From the NCBI GenBank assembly GCA_937877075.1, contig CALEGD010000143.1, positions 1-41,027 of the forward strand: a DNA stretch of 41,027 nt, read 5' to 3'. A model generated the notes under the pieces. It ran no database searches. It was not told where the DNA came from and saw only the letters and a list, made by a program, of their open reading frames with translations. Positions 22,494 through 32,081 of the stretch are shown piece after piece. The stretch's first letter is position 1. Each line of letters starts with the position of its first letter. A program made the translations under genes and the position numbers. This DNA comes from an uncultured Acholeplasmatales bacterium (GTDB lineage Bacteria > Bacillota_I > Bacilli_A > ML615J-28 > CAG-698).

Positions 22494-24638
22494 ATGATTA
22501 AACTTGTAAATGTATCAAAATATTATCATAATGAAGGCATCGTTAGTTTAGGCCTTCGAAAGATTAATTTAGAATTTAATATCGGTGAATTTGTTGCCAT
22601 TACCGGTGAAAGTGGTTCGGGGAAAAGTACACTACTTAATGTTATCAGTGGTATTGATACCTATGAAGAAGGCGAACTTTACATAAACGGTGAAGAAACA
22701 TCTCATTTTGACGATGATGATTGGGAAGAGTATCGAAAAAATACAGTTGCTTTTATCTTTCAAAATTATAATCTGATTGATTCTTATACAGTTTTAAGAA
22801 ATGTTGAGGTTGCCTTGGTTAATCAAGGTTATGATTTTAAAACACGACGTGAAAAGGCTAAAGAAATATTGTCCAGAGTCGGACTACACAAACATTTTAA
22901 GCATCGAGCTTCGAAACTTTCCGGCGGTGAAAAGCAGAGACTGGCGATTGCTCGGGCTCTCGCTAAGGATTCTGAGATAATTGTTGCGGATGAACCGACA
23001 GGAAATTTAGATAGTGAATCCGGAAAACAAGTGCTAGCCCTTTTACATGAAGTAGCTAGGGACAAGGTTGTTTTAATTGTTACTCATAACTATGAACAAG
23101 CTGCAAATTATGTTTCGAGGAAAGTCAGACTTTTTGATGGTGAGGTTGTAGAAGACAAGGAAGTCAGAACCTTTATTCCTCAAGAACCCGAAGAAAAGAT
23201 CTATCAAAAGATGTCAGAGTTGAAAAAGTCTTCCATTATCAGCTTTTATAACTTTTTTGGTCAACCAAAAAAATCAATCTTAATGCTACTGGTCAGTCTG
23301 GCAACCGTTCTTTTTGTTTTTCTCCTCTATGGATCACTTTTAAATGTCGATGATTATGTAACTACTCCTGGTGTTTCCCTTGAAGGATACGGCAATTTCT
23401 ACAAAGAACGAATGATTGTCATTCGTAAAGACCAAGAACCACTTACTGATGAAGATTATAATAAGCTAGGCAAAAATAAGAAAATAAGAAGTATCATTAA
23501 AGAAGATTCAGTTGTGGATATCAATTTTTTGCTTGTGGATGACAGCCTGAAAAAATTTAGTTATATGGGCGGAAATTTAGGGTTTTTATTTGATTATGAT
23601 GAAGCAAATTTACTGGGAAGATTACCCGAAAAAGAAGGAGAGATACTTATTTGTACCTATGTCATGGAAGATGACATACTTTTAATGAAAAGTTTTTTAG
23701 ATAAAGAATATAATTTTCAATTAAGCTCCTATCGAAAGAACTATGATTTCAATATTAGTTTTAATAAAAATTATAAACTTGTCGGAGTTTACAATACTCC
23801 GGTCTACCCCAGTAAGTTTGTAATTTCGGAAGAAGAGATCAAGGAAGTCTATAATTATTTGCGTTGTGAAGGTGGAAATTATGAACTAAGTTTTAAAGGG
23901 GAAAAATACACGGGAGGTATAAATTTTTTAAAAGTTCTTTATGATCCGAGTTTAACCGGTAATCAAGTAAAATCGCTCCAACTAAATGATTTTTTGATTA
24001 ATGATTTATCATTTGAATTATTTTGGGAAGATCAAAAGCTAGATATTATAAAAAATGATAATTACGATAAATTTAATGATCTATATGTTAGTCCAGAGTT
24101 GTTCGAAAAAATGGTTCCGCTGGTTTACAATCAATATACATTAAATCTCTATAAAGCATCCGACGCGAGAAGTGTTCTTGACTTTTTGTATGACAATGGT
24201 TATTACGGCTTTTCACCAAACTTGTCTGGTTATGCTTACGGTTTTGGTATGGATTATATCCTTACAAAGATTATTAATTTTGTTATTTTAGGTTTTTCAA
24301 TTTTCGTAATCTATTTGCTATCTTATTTAATTTTTAAAGCCATTCTTAACAGTAAGGTTCATGATTATACTATTTTAAGAATTATCGGCTTTCAAAAGTC
24401 CAATATCAGACAGATTATCTTTTTGGAGATCTTAACATCATTCATTTTTGCTTATATTCTTTTCTCCATAAGTTACCAGTATATCAGGATTAAGTATCCG
24501 GTGATGGATATTTATGAATTGCAGGATTATCTGTTTATCGGACTGATCAATCTCTTTCTTGGGGTTTTCATAACCTTAAAATTTATTCGTTATCAGAAGA
24601 AAAGAAGTCTCTTTTCAACTCTGAGAGTCGAGGGTTAA
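22494..24638 (+). CDS. ABC transporter ATPase-FtsX permease fusion (first of three)
   Basis: 714 residues from ATG 22494 (CGGAGG upstream); an earlier in-frame ATG would add a spurious hydrophobic stretch and overlap the opposite gene. The ATPase domain (1-230) has Walker A GESGSGKST (38-46), signature LSGGEKQR, Walker B IIVADEPTGNLD and H-loop VTHN. TM1 is at about 261-283, an external domain of about 300 residues follows, then three TM helices near 591-614, 642-662 and 680-700, the FtsX/MacB four-helix plan. Such MacB-like proteins usually act by mechanical transmission across the membrane, in peptide or antibiotic export or sensing. Substrate unknown. It runs straight into the next transporter gene (1-base gap). 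Confidence 0.88.
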   Translation: MIKLVNVSKYYHNEGIVSLGLRKINLEFNIGEFVAITGESGSGKSTLLNVISGIDTYEEGELYINGEETSHFDDDDWEEYRKNTVAFIFQNYNLIDSYTVLRNVEVALVNQGYDFKTRREKAKEILSRVGLHKHFKHRASKLSGGEKQRLAIARALAKDSEIIVADEPTGNLDSESGKQVLALLHEVARDKVVLIVTHNYEQAANYVSRKVRLFDGEVVEDKEVRTFIPQEPEEKIYQKMSELKKSSIISFYNFFGQPKKSILMLLVSLATVLFVFLLYGSLLNVDDYVTTPGVSLEGYGNFYKERMIVIRKDQEPLTDEDYNKLGKNKKIRSIIKEDSVVDINFLLVDDSLKKFSYMGGNLGFLFDYDEANLLGRLPEKEGEILICTYVMEDDILLMKSFLDKEYNFQLSSYRKNYDFNISFNKNYKLVGVYNTPVYPSKFVISEEEIKEVYNYLRCEGGNYELSFKGEKYTGGINFLKVLYDPSLTGNQVKSLQLNDFLINDLSFELFWEDQKLDIIKNDNYDKFNDLYVSPELFEKMVPLVYNQYTLNLYKASDARSVLDFLYDNGYYGFSPNLSGYAYGFGMDYILTKIINFVILGFSIFVIYLLSYLIFKAILNSKVHDYTILRIIGFQKSNIRQIIFLEILTSFIFAYILFSISYQYIRIKYPVMDIYELQDYLFIGLINLFLGVFITLKFIRYQKKRSLFSTLRVEG

Positions 24639-24639
24639 T

Positions 24640-27102
24640 ATGATTGAAGCAAGAAATTTAAACAAATATTTTAATCGTAAAAAAGCCAATGAGATTCATG
24701 TTATTAATGACACATCCTTGAGCTTTCCGGAAACCGGACTTATTTGTCTTCTTGGGCCTTCTGGAAGCGGGAAGACAACCCTTCTGAATGTACTCGGAGG
24801 GCTGGATAAGGTTGATAATGGCGAAATTATTTTTAAAGATTATTCTTTGAAACGTTATCGATCGAACAAATGGGATTATATTCGTAATCGTCACTTTGGA
24901 TATATATTCCAAAACTATGTTTTATTACCCGAACTTACAGTTTACCAAAATTTAGAATTTGTTTTAAAAATGGTTAATCTTCCTAAAGAACAAATGGAGG
25001 AAAGAATTAATTATGCCTTAGAAGCGGTCGGTATGGAGAAATACAAGAAACGCAAACCGACTCAGCTTTCCGGCGGTCAGCAACAACGTATTGCCATTGC
25101 TCGGGCATTGGTAAAGAGTCCGAATGTTGTTATTGCTGATGAACCGACCGGTAATCTTGATGAAAAGAATACCACTCAAATAATGAATATTATTAAAAAG
25201 ATATCACATGAATGTCTGGTAATCTTGGTAACCCATGAACGTCGCTTGGCTGAGTTTTATGGTGATATCATTTATGAAGTATCCGACGGAAAGATTGTTG
25301 AAGAGAGAGTTATCACTGCCGAAAGAGAATTATATCATCTTGATGATCGGAATCTCTATTTAAAAGAATTTGATTCGGAAGAGGTTCATTCTGAAGACTT
25401 AAAAATCAAGTATTTCTTTCAAGGCGAAAAACCGGACTTGAATCTGAATATTATTTTTAAAGACGGCATCTTATACCTTAATTCTGATACTGAGAATTTG
25501 AAAATAAATTTTATCGATAAAAACAGTGAAATAAAGGTTATTGATTCCAAAAAACCGGTTATCAGATCAGAAAACTTTGAAAAGTTTGATTATTATCTGC
25601 CTCCGGTTGAAGAAGGAATAAAGACTAAAAAATCGGTACTCGGGTTCGGCCAGACCTTAAAACTTGCCTTCTCTCACTTGGGGGGAATGAGGCGACGCCA
25701 AAAACTAATCTATGTAGTGTTTTTTTTCTCGGCTATTATGATCTGCTTAGGATTTATGAATCTTTACAATGCAACGAATGTAGATGAAAAGAATTTCCTT
25801 TATTTTAACCGTAATTTGGTCCTGATGGAAGGAAGATTTAATGATGATTTCTTTTTAAAAAATCAAGAGGATTTAAAGAATTTCATGGAAAAAGTTGATT
25901 CTGATTTCATCCTTCCCCATCCTAACGAGATACAAAATAATAGATACGAGATAGATTACTTCAATCAGGCTCGAGGGGAGGCGTGGTCTGCACTAGATAA
26001 TTCCTTTATTCCTATAGAAACTGTAAAAAAACCGAAATTAGTAATAGGTAAATTACCAGAAAAGTTCGGAGAAATTGCAGTTGATAAATATTTAGCTGAT
26101 CAAATGCTGCAAGATTATCAGTTCATAATGAATGGTGTTATGTTTATTGATCAACTTCTTGGAATAAAGCTTCGTATTGAAGAAAGTTATTTTGAAATTG
26201 TCGGTATTATAAACAATAATAATCCTAACTTTTATCTGCCTGAACAGGAATTTAAGAGTCTTTATGTAAACTTTTATGCATTCGGAATGACCTGGGTTAA
26301 TCCTTTAAGTACCAGAGATATTAAAGATTACTATCGGATAGAAGAATTTGAAGAAAAGCAGTATCAAGCAGAAAAACAGCCAATAACAAATTTAGTTCTT
26401 AAGGACAATCAGGTTCTTGTTTCCTCTGAAACTTTTCTTTCAAATAATTACAAAAGATTTATTAACTATGGAGTAATTGAAAAACGAGAATATGAGATTG
26501 TTGGCATTTATGAAAGCGCTAGAAGAGAGATTCTGCTTACCGATTCGGAAATTGATAATCGTTATTATGATTGCATCGTTGTTTCCAAGTCCTTTTCAAT
26601 ATATTCTGAAGATAAAGCCGGAACAATTAAGAAAATCGAAGAACTTGAACTAAGTATTAAACCAGAAGATATGTATGAAACCGCCTATAAACGGGAGAAA
26701 GCCTTCTCTTATTCTCCGCAAATATTTACATTTTCACTGATTATTATTATTGCTTCGCTTATATTTCTGTATTTTCTAATGCGCTCACGTTTGATTTCGA
26801 GAGTTTATGAAGTCGGCGTTTATCGAGCCCTAGGCGTCAAAAAGGCAAATGTTTATAAAATATTCCTTTCGGAAATTTTGGTCTTAACTGTCTTTTCGGC
26901 TACACTAGGTATTGGACTTGTCGTATATTTTGTTTCTCAAGTTAACAAAGTTGCGAACGTAGTTGCTATCAATTTTCCGTGGTTTATTCCATTTTCCTCT
27001 TTTACATTCATGTTGACGGTCAATATCTTTGTCGGTCTCTTACCGGTTTGGAATTTATTAAAATTAACGCCGTCCCAAATCTTATCGAAATATGATATTT
27101 AG
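24640..27102 (+). CDS. ABC transporter ATPase-FtsX permease fusion (second of three)
   Basis: 820 residues. The ATPase domain has Walker A GPSGSGKTT (39-47), signature LSGGQQQR, Walker B VVIADEPTGNLD and VTHERR. A linker of about 120 residues follows, then TM1 near 355-376, an external domain of about 320 residues, and C-terminal TM helices near 694-714, 746-766 and 782-804. The cytoplasmic loop YEVGVYRALGVKKANVYK is the usual FtsX coupling segment. It starts 1 base after the preceding fusion gene, so the two are co-translated and may form a heterodimer, since this class functions as a dimer. A hairpin terminator follows. Confidence 0.88.
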   Translation: MIEARNLNKYFNRKKANEIHVINDTSLSFPETGLICLLGPSGSGKTTLLNVLGGLDKVDNGEIIFKDYSLKRYRSNKWDYIRNRHFGYIFQNYVLLPELTVYQNLEFVLKMVNLPKEQMEERINYALEAVGMEKYKKRKPTQLSGGQQQRIAIARALVKSPNVVIADEPTGNLDEKNTTQIMNIIKKISHECLVILVTHERRLAEFYGDIIYEVSDGKIVEERVITAERELYHLDDRNLYLKEFDSEEVHSEDLKIKYFFQGEKPDLNLNIIFKDGILYLNSDTENLKINFIDKNSEIKVIDSKKPVIRSENFEKFDYYLPPVEEGIKTKKSVLGFGQTLKLAFSHLGGMRRRQKLIYVVFFFSAIMICLGFMNLYNATNVDEKNFLYFNRNLVLMEGRFNDDFFLKNQEDLKNFMEKVDSDFILPHPNEIQNNRYEIDYFNQARGEAWSALDNSFIPIETVKKPKLVIGKLPEKFGEIAVDKYLADQMLQDYQFIMNGVMFIDQLLGIKLRIEESYFEIVGIINNNNPNFYLPEQEFKSLYVNFYAFGMTWVNPLSTRDIKDYYRIEEFEEKQYQAEKQPITNLVLKDNQVLVSSETFLSNNYKRFINYGVIEKREYEIVGIYESARREILLTDSEIDNRYYDCIVVSKSFSIYSEDKAGTIKKIEELELSIKPEDMYETAYKREKAFSYSPQIFTFSLIIIIASLIFLYFLMRSRLISRVYEVGVYRALGVKKANVYKIFLSEILVLTVFSATLGIGLVVYFVSQVNKVANVVAINFPWFIPFSSFTFMLTVNIFVGLLPVWNLLKLTPSQILSKYDI

Positions 27103-27143
27103 ATGATTAATTGAGATTAGAGACTAGAAAAATAATGAAAATG

Positions 27144-27186
27144 AAATCCTCTGCATATAATATGTGGAGGATTTGTACATTTTTTA
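27144..27186 (+). terminator. Intrinsic terminator between the second and third ABC genes
   Basis: AAATCCTC (27144-27151) pairs with GAGGATTT (27167-27174), with further G-U pairs inside, followed after GTACA by six T. Confidence 0.65.
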
Positions 27187-27213
27187 GACAATTTTAAGAA
27201 AATAATATATAAT
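27185..27213 (+). promoter_or_regulatory. Promoter of the third ABC-FtsX gene
   Basis: TAGACA (27185-27190), 17-base spacer, TATAAT (27208-27213). GAGGTAG and ATG 27261 follow. Confidence 0.6.
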
Positions 27214-27260
27214 ATATATAAATGCTTGGTTTAACTAGTTTTTAGAATGAGGTAGAAAAG

Positions 27261-29738
27261 ATGTTGAAATTAAAAAGTATAAAAAAAGATTATCCCTTAG
27301 GGGATTATAAGGTTGAAGCTTTAAAGGGTGTTAACCTTGAATTTCGAAAAAGTGAATTTGTTGCAATACTTGGTCCTTCCGGTTGTGGAAAAACGACTTT
27401 GTTGAATATTATTGGCGGACTTGATCGTTATACGAGCGGGGACTTAATTATTAACGGTAAATCTACAAAGTTTTTTCGTGACCGTGATTGGGACAGTTAT
27501 CGAAATCACGCTATTGGTTTTGTTTTCCAATCATATAATTTAATCCATCATCAGAATGTTCTTGGGAATGTAGAATTGGCGCTGACCCTTTCAGGAATTT
27601 CTAAATCAGAAAGAAGAGCCAGGGCTATAGCCTCTTTAGAGAAGGTTGGACTTCATGATCAAATTTACAAGAAACCAAATCAACTTTCCGGTGGACAGAT
27701 GCAAAGAGTTGCCATTGCCCGCGCCTTGGTTAATAACCCGGATATCATTTTAGCGGATGAACCGACCGGTGCAATCGACAGCGAAACCAGCACTCAGATT
27801 ATGGAGATTTTAAAAGATATTTCTAAGGATCGTTTGGTTATAATGGTTACCCATAATCCCGATTTAGCTCATCGTTATTCTACAAGAATTATTAGATTAC
27901 TTGACGGATTAGTAACTGATGATTCAAATCCTCATATAACAGAAGACCCAAAATTTATTCCGGAACCAAAAAAGAGAAGAGAGAAAGGCGTCCATAAAAA
28001 AGACAGAACTTCGATGTCTTTCTTCACTGCCTTTGGTTTAAGCTTAAGAAATTTGCTGACAAAGAAATGGCGGACGATAATGATAGCCTTTGCTGGAAGC
28101 ATCGGCATCATTGGTATCGCTCTTGTGCTTTCTGTCGCAAACGGCTTTCAGAATTATATCAATAAAATGCAAAGCGATACGCTGTCCGGATTTCCCTTGG
28201 AAATTTCCGCAACTGCGACCGACTTCGAATCATTATTAGATATGAATCATCGGAATAACCTTCCTGAATATCCGGATGAAAAAAAGGTCATAATCAATAA
28301 AGTTAGCGCAATTATGGATAGTCTCTTTATCAGGAATGATCTAAATGATGAATATATTGAAAACGTAATTAAGAAGATTGATCCTCAACTATACAATTCA
28401 ATTATTTATGAATATGGAGTTAATTTAAATATATTCAAAGATTATCAATATTTAAATCAAATCAACTATCGGAAGATTTCAACTGATGCTTGGTCCCAAC
28501 TTCCGAAAACTAATTCGGAAGACGAATATGAATTCTTCAAAAGCCAGTATGATATTATCGGGGGCCGTGCACCGGAATCTATGGAAGAAATTGTTCTGGT
28601 GGTTAATAAATATAATCAGGTAAATGATCTTGTTTTTGAAAGTTTAGGGATTAGTGTTGATACTGATCGCGAAAGTTTTTCTTTTGAGGAATTAATCGGT
28701 ACTACTTTTAAGTTGATTTTGAATGATAAATATTATACATATAATGGCGAAAAATTCACGTCTAATGGAACTGTAATCAACCGCATCGAAATAATCCCCG
28801 AAGAACTTTATAATTCCGAAGGTCCTGATCTTGTTGAGTTAGAAATTGTCGGTATAGTTCGCGCCAATGAGACGACACAAATCGGGGCTTTAACGGGAAC
28901 GATTGGTTATACGATTGATCTAACCGATTATGTTTTAGAGAGAGCTGCTGAATCAGAAATAGTTACCTGGATGCATGAAAATGAGGCTCTAGACCCTACT
29001 ACCGGCTTTCCTTATGAAAATGTCGGTGGGGAAAGTATTGAAGCTCAAAGGGAGAGACATTTAATTAGGTTCGGAGGTTTAAAAAAACCGAGAAGCATTA
29101 AGATCTTTCCGATAAATTTTGCTTCTAAAGAAGAAATTAAAGCTTTTCTGGATGATTATAATAAAACTAAAAAGGAAGAAGCGATTGAAAAATACTATCA
29201 AGAATTAGGTATTACGGAAGAAATAGCTACAGCAGAACAAAAGAGAGCAGCCGAAAAAGTCGGCCGCGCTGCCGGGGTCTATTATACCGACTTAATGGGT
29301 ATAATGGTTGGTTCCCTAAATACTTTAATTGATGCCATCAGTATTGTTTTAATTGTCTTTACTTCAATATCCTTGGTTGTATCCTCGATAATGATAGGTA
29401 TCATTACTTATATTTCGGTACTGGAAAGAACTAAAGAAATAGGAATTCTCCGCAGTATCGGTGCCAGAAAGAAAGATATTTCTCGGGTGTTTAATGCGGA
29501 GTCGATAATCATTGGTTTATTAGCCGGATCAATCGGTATTTTTATTACTTTGATTGCCCTTTTTCCGATTAACATAATTCTTAAGAGACTGACAACCATC
29601 AGCAACTTAGCCGTACTTAATCCATGGAATGCTGTTGCATTGATTTCAATCAGTATTTTCCTAACATTTATTGCCGGATTAATTCCGTCAAGACTTGCTG
29701 CAAAACGCGATCCGGTTATTGCCTTAAGAACCGAATAA
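27261..29738 (+). CDS. ABC transporter ATPase-FtsX permease fusion (third of three)
   Basis: 825 residues. The ATPase domain has Walker A GPSGCGKTT (38-46), signature LSGGQMQR, Walker B IILADEPTGAID and VTHNPD. TM1 at about 272-293 begins a region (TIMIAFAGSIGIIGIALVLS) very typical of Bacillota fusions of this kind. A large external domain (about 300-690) follows, then helices near 690-716, 750-771 and 791-810 with the coupling loop RTKEIGILRSIGARKKDI. It closely fits the widely occurring 'ABC transporter ATP-binding protein/permease' class and looks like a homodimer-forming unit with its own promoter and terminator, separate from the preceding pair. Confidence 0.9.
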   Translation: MLKLKSIKKDYPLGDYKVEALKGVNLEFRKSEFVAILGPSGCGKTTLLNIIGGLDRYTSGDLIINGKSTKFFRDRDWDSYRNHAIGFVFQSYNLIHHQNVLGNVELALTLSGISKSERRARAIASLEKVGLHDQIYKKPNQLSGGQMQRVAIARALVNNPDIILADEPTGAIDSETSTQIMEILKDISKDRLVIMVTHNPDLAHRYSTRIIRLLDGLVTDDSNPHITEDPKFIPEPKKRREKGVHKKDRTSMSFFTAFGLSLRNLLTKKWRTIMIAFAGSIGIIGIALVLSVANGFQNYINKMQSDTLSGFPLEISATATDFESLLDMNHRNNLPEYPDEKKVIINKVSAIMDSLFIRNDLNDEYIENVIKKIDPQLYNSIIYEYGVNLNIFKDYQYLNQINYRKISTDAWSQLPKTNSEDEYEFFKSQYDIIGGRAPESMEEIVLVVNKYNQVNDLVFESLGISVDTDRESFSFEELIGTTFKLILNDKYYTYNGEKFTSNGTVINRIEIIPEELYNSEGPDLVELEIVGIVRANETTQIGALTGTIGYTIDLTDYVLERAAESEIVTWMHENEALDPTTGFPYENVGGESIEAQRERHLIRFGGLKKPRSIKIFPINFASKEEIKAFLDDYNKTKKEEAIEKYYQELGITEEIATAEQKRAAEKVGRAAGVYYTDLMGIMVGSLNTLIDAISIVLIVFTSISLVVSSIMIGIITYISVLERTKEIGILRSIGARKKDISRVFNAESIIIGLLAGSIGIFITLIALFPINIILKRLTTISNLAVLNPWNAVALISISIFLTFIAGLIPSRLAAKRDPVIALRTE

Positions 29739-29744
29739 AATTTT

Positions 29745-29776
29745 AAGCTGATCTTTTTGATCGGCTTTTTATGTTT
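29745..29776 (+). terminator. Intrinsic terminator
   Basis: AAGCTGATC (29745-29753) pairs with GATCGGCTT (29759-29767), one G-U pair, followed by a T-rich run. Confidence 0.8.
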
Positions 29777-29829
29777 TTATTTCCAAGTGAAATAATTAAA
29801 AATACGGAAAAAATAAACTTGGTGATATT

Positions 29830-30915
29830 ATGAAAAAAATCATCTTATTGATAATAGTAATTTTTAGTTTTTCAAAATGTGTTTCAAAAAATAAACAGAA
29901 AGAAAAAGAACCAGAAGAAAAAGAAAAGGTCGTTTCTTTGGTTGCTTTCGGAGATAATTTAATTCACAATTCAATTTACACCTCCGCAAAGACTGGTAAC
30001 ACCTATGACTTTCAACCGATTTTTATTGAGATTAAACCATATCTTCAGAACTTTGATTTACGGTTCATTAACCAAGAAACCATTCTTGGCGGAACTGAAC
30101 TTGGTCTATCCACTTATCCGGCATTTAATACTCCTCAGGAAATGGGAGATGCTTTGGTAGATGCGGGTTTTAATCTTATATCTCTGGCAAATAATCACAC
30201 CCTTGATCGGGGAGAAAAAGCGATAATTAATTCCGTCAATTATTGGAATAACCAGAAGGTAGTTTATTCTGGATCTGTTTTGAATCCAAATGAATCCCAG
30301 GTTCAAATTTTTGATAAAAACGGGATTAGATTTGCTTTTGTTGCCTATACTTACGGAACAAATGGGATAGCACATCCCGGCGGAAAAACTTACCTAGCAA
30401 ATATTTACGATGATGAGAAAGCGGAAGCAGATATTTCTGGCGTTAGAAAGATGGTTGATGTGGTGATTGTTTCAATGCACTGGGGTGATGAGTATCAAGA
30501 TCTACCGAATCAAAGACAAAAAACACAAGCTAATCATTTAGCTAATGTAGGTGCAGATATTATTATCGGGCATCATCCTCATGTAATTCAACCGGTAAAT
30601 CTGATTAAAAATGAAGATGGTAGCCAGACATTTGTTATCTATTCTTTAGGTAATTTTTTATCTGATCAAATCGGTATTGACAGATTAATCGGAATGGGAG
30701 TAAATCTTGATATCAGGAAAGGCAAGGACGGAAAAATTAGTTTAGAGAATTTCGGTGCTAAACTTCTTTATCGATACAAAAATTATAATGATAATAGTTT
30801 TCGTTTGCTTCTTTTCCAAGAATTAAGTAATGATTTTCTTAAGGATTACCAATTGTATTTTTCCGAGAAAGAAGCTTTAATAAAACACTATTATGATGAA
30901 ATTGTAGTTAGTTAG
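29830..30915 (+). CDS. CapA-family (PGA_cap) lipoprotein, metallophosphoesterase-like
   Basis: 361 residues. MKKIILLIIVIFSFSKC is a short signal with a Cys at 17 that could be lipidated, followed by a Lys/Glu-rich linker (20-35). The domain has GDNLIHN, INQETILGG, ISLANNHTLDRG (NNH motif), VVIVSMHWGDEY, IIIGHHPHVIQP and VIYSLGNFLSDQ, all CapA/PgsA family signatures that place metal ligands as in calcineurin-like phosphoesterases. Members are linked to poly-gamma-glutamate capsule anchoring or export; no capB or capC neighbours are present, so it is probably one of the many stand-alone surface members. A weak ribosome-binding site (TTGGTG) precedes the ATG. Confidence 0.9.
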   Translation: MKKIILLIIVIFSFSKCVSKNKQKEKEPEEKEKVVSLVAFGDNLIHNSIYTSAKTGNTYDFQPIFIEIKPYLQNFDLRFINQETILGGTELGLSTYPAFNTPQEMGDALVDAGFNLISLANNHTLDRGEKAIINSVNYWNNQKVVYSGSVLNPNESQVQIFDKNGIRFAFVAYTYGTNGIAHPGGKTYLANIYDDEKAEADISGVRKMVDVVIVSMHWGDEYQDLPNQRQKTQANHLANVGADIIIGHHPHVIQPVNLIKNEDGSQTFVIYSLGNFLSDQIGIDRLIGMGVNLDIRKGKDGKISLENFGAKLLYRYKNYNDNSFRLLLFQELSNDFLKDYQLYFSEKEALIKHYYDEIVVS

Positions 30916-30975
30916 GAACCAAAATATATTTTTTGAATAGTTTATTAGTGAAAGCTAAATAAAACTAAGTAATCA

Positions 30976-31045
30976 GACAATTTATTGTCGGGCCGAATAG
31001 GCAATGGGTTTAACCTGTGGGATTAAAAATCTTGCAGGTTTTTTT
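30976..31045 (+). promoter_or_regulatory. Structured leader or terminator upstream of the CDF exporter
   Basis: Three successive hairpins: GACAAT/ATTGTC (30976-30989), GCC/GGC (30992-31002) and a 13-pair stem with G-U pairs (31012-31024 with 31028-31040) followed by seven T. The last has terminator form and ends only 15 bases before the metal-exporter ATG. It may end capA transcription, or act as an attenuator or metal-sensing leader. It does not fit the yybP-ykoY or NiCo riboswitch consensus as I know them. Confidence 0.5.
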
Positions 31046-31060
31046 AAAGGAAGGGGTATA

Positions 31061-31927
31061 ATGGAAAAATATAAAAAAATTTCAAGAATACTTTGGCTGG
31101 TTATGTTTGGAAATATTTTTATTGCAACAATTAAGATAATTATCGCTTTAAAATTTAACAGTAATAGTTTATTAGCAGACGGGTATCATGCTTTAACCGA
31201 CAGTGCCTCAAATATTATAGGCATCATCGGTATCGGTTTTGCATCAAAACCGGCTGATGAAAAACATCCCTATGGATATCAGAAATTTGAAACTATTGCT
31301 AGTTTTTTTATCGGAATTTTATTGTTATTTATATCGTTTCAAATTGTTCGTGAGGCAGTTAATTGGTTTTTTAATCCAGTTGTTCCGAATGTCGATAACA
31401 TGAGTCTGATTTTCCTTGGAATTGGGGTTATTGCAAATATTATCATCGCAAAAACAGAATACAAGAAAGGAAAACAATTAAAAAGTGAAGTGTTAATGGC
31501 TGATTCAATTCATACCAGAAGTGATATCTTTATCTCGACCGGGGTAATATTAACTCTAATTTTGATTAAACTAGGACTTCCGCCGATTATTGACCCATTG
31601 CTTTCGCTCGTAATTGCCTTTCTGGTGTTTCTTTCTTGTCTGGCAATTTTTCGAGAAACTATTCATATTCTTGTTGATAAGTCTGCTGTTGATAAGAATG
31701 AAATCTCAAAAATAATTTATGATTGTGGTTATGAAATCATCAATGTCCACAAAATCAGAAGTAGAGGAAAGAATGATTATGTTTTTATTGATTTACATCT
31801 GATCTTACATCCGGAAAAAACTGTAAAAGAAGCACATGACCTTAATCATAAATTAGAGAATATTTTGATAACAAAACTTAATAAAAAAGTTGAACTTAAT
31901 GCTCATATTGAACCAAACGATAGGTAA
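31061..31927 (+). CDS. Cation diffusion facilitator (CDF) family metal exporter
   Basis: 288 residues from ATG 31061 (AAGGAAGGGG upstream); an earlier ATG at 31004 lies before the leader hairpin and is rejected. There are six TM helices, then a cytoplasmic ferredoxin-like domain (about 205-285). The metal site is formed by LLADGYHALTDSASN in TM2 and DSIHTRSD in TM5 (H-x3-D and D-x2-H/D patterns), and HPYGYQKFE follows TM2 as in other CDF proteins. It exports divalent metal (Zn, Mn, Co/Ni or Fe) in exchange for protons; specificity is not certain from sequence. The hairpin leader just before it hints at RNA-level control. Confidence 0.93.
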   Translation: MEKYKKISRILWLVMFGNIFIATIKIIIALKFNSNSLLADGYHALTDSASNIIGIIGIGFASKPADEKHPYGYQKFETIASFFIGILLLFISFQIVREAVNWFFNPVVPNVDNMSLIFLGIGVIANIIIAKTEYKKGKQLKSEVLMADSIHTRSDIFISTGVILTLILIKLGLPPIIDPLLSLVIAFLVFLSCLAIFRETIHILVDKSAVDKNEISKIIYDCGYEIINVHKIRSRGKNDYVFIDLHLILHPEKTVKEAHDLNHKLENILITKLNKKVELNAHIEPNDR

Positions 31928-31957
31928 AGGGATTATTTAGTCTCTTTTTCTTTTTTT
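31926..31957 (+). terminator. Intrinsic terminator of the CDF gene
   Basis: AAAGGGA (31926-31932) pairs with TCTCTTT (31941-31947, one G-U) and is followed by TTCTTTTTTT. Confidence 0.7.
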
Positions 31958-32045
31958 ATAGATTATTTTGTCGAAATGAAGATAGTTTAAGAAAATGTTT
32001 ACCTTTTGTATTAAACGAAAACTGCTAGCCTTTTAATAATTATTA

Positions 32046-32054
32046 TGCTATAAT
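32046..32054 (+). promoter_or_regulatory. V-ATPase operon promoter (extended -10)
   Basis: TGCTATAAT (32046-32054) lies 27 bases before the first operon ATG. No good -35. No other promoter is evident inside the operon. Confidence 0.6.
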
Positions 32055-32081
32055 AATTAAAGAATAAAGGTGGTGAAATTG

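Noticed and set aside
30976..31060. yybP-ykoY (Mn) or NiCo riboswitch before the CDF gene
   Set aside because: The conserved loop sequences of those classes as I know them are not found; kept only as a generic leader structure.
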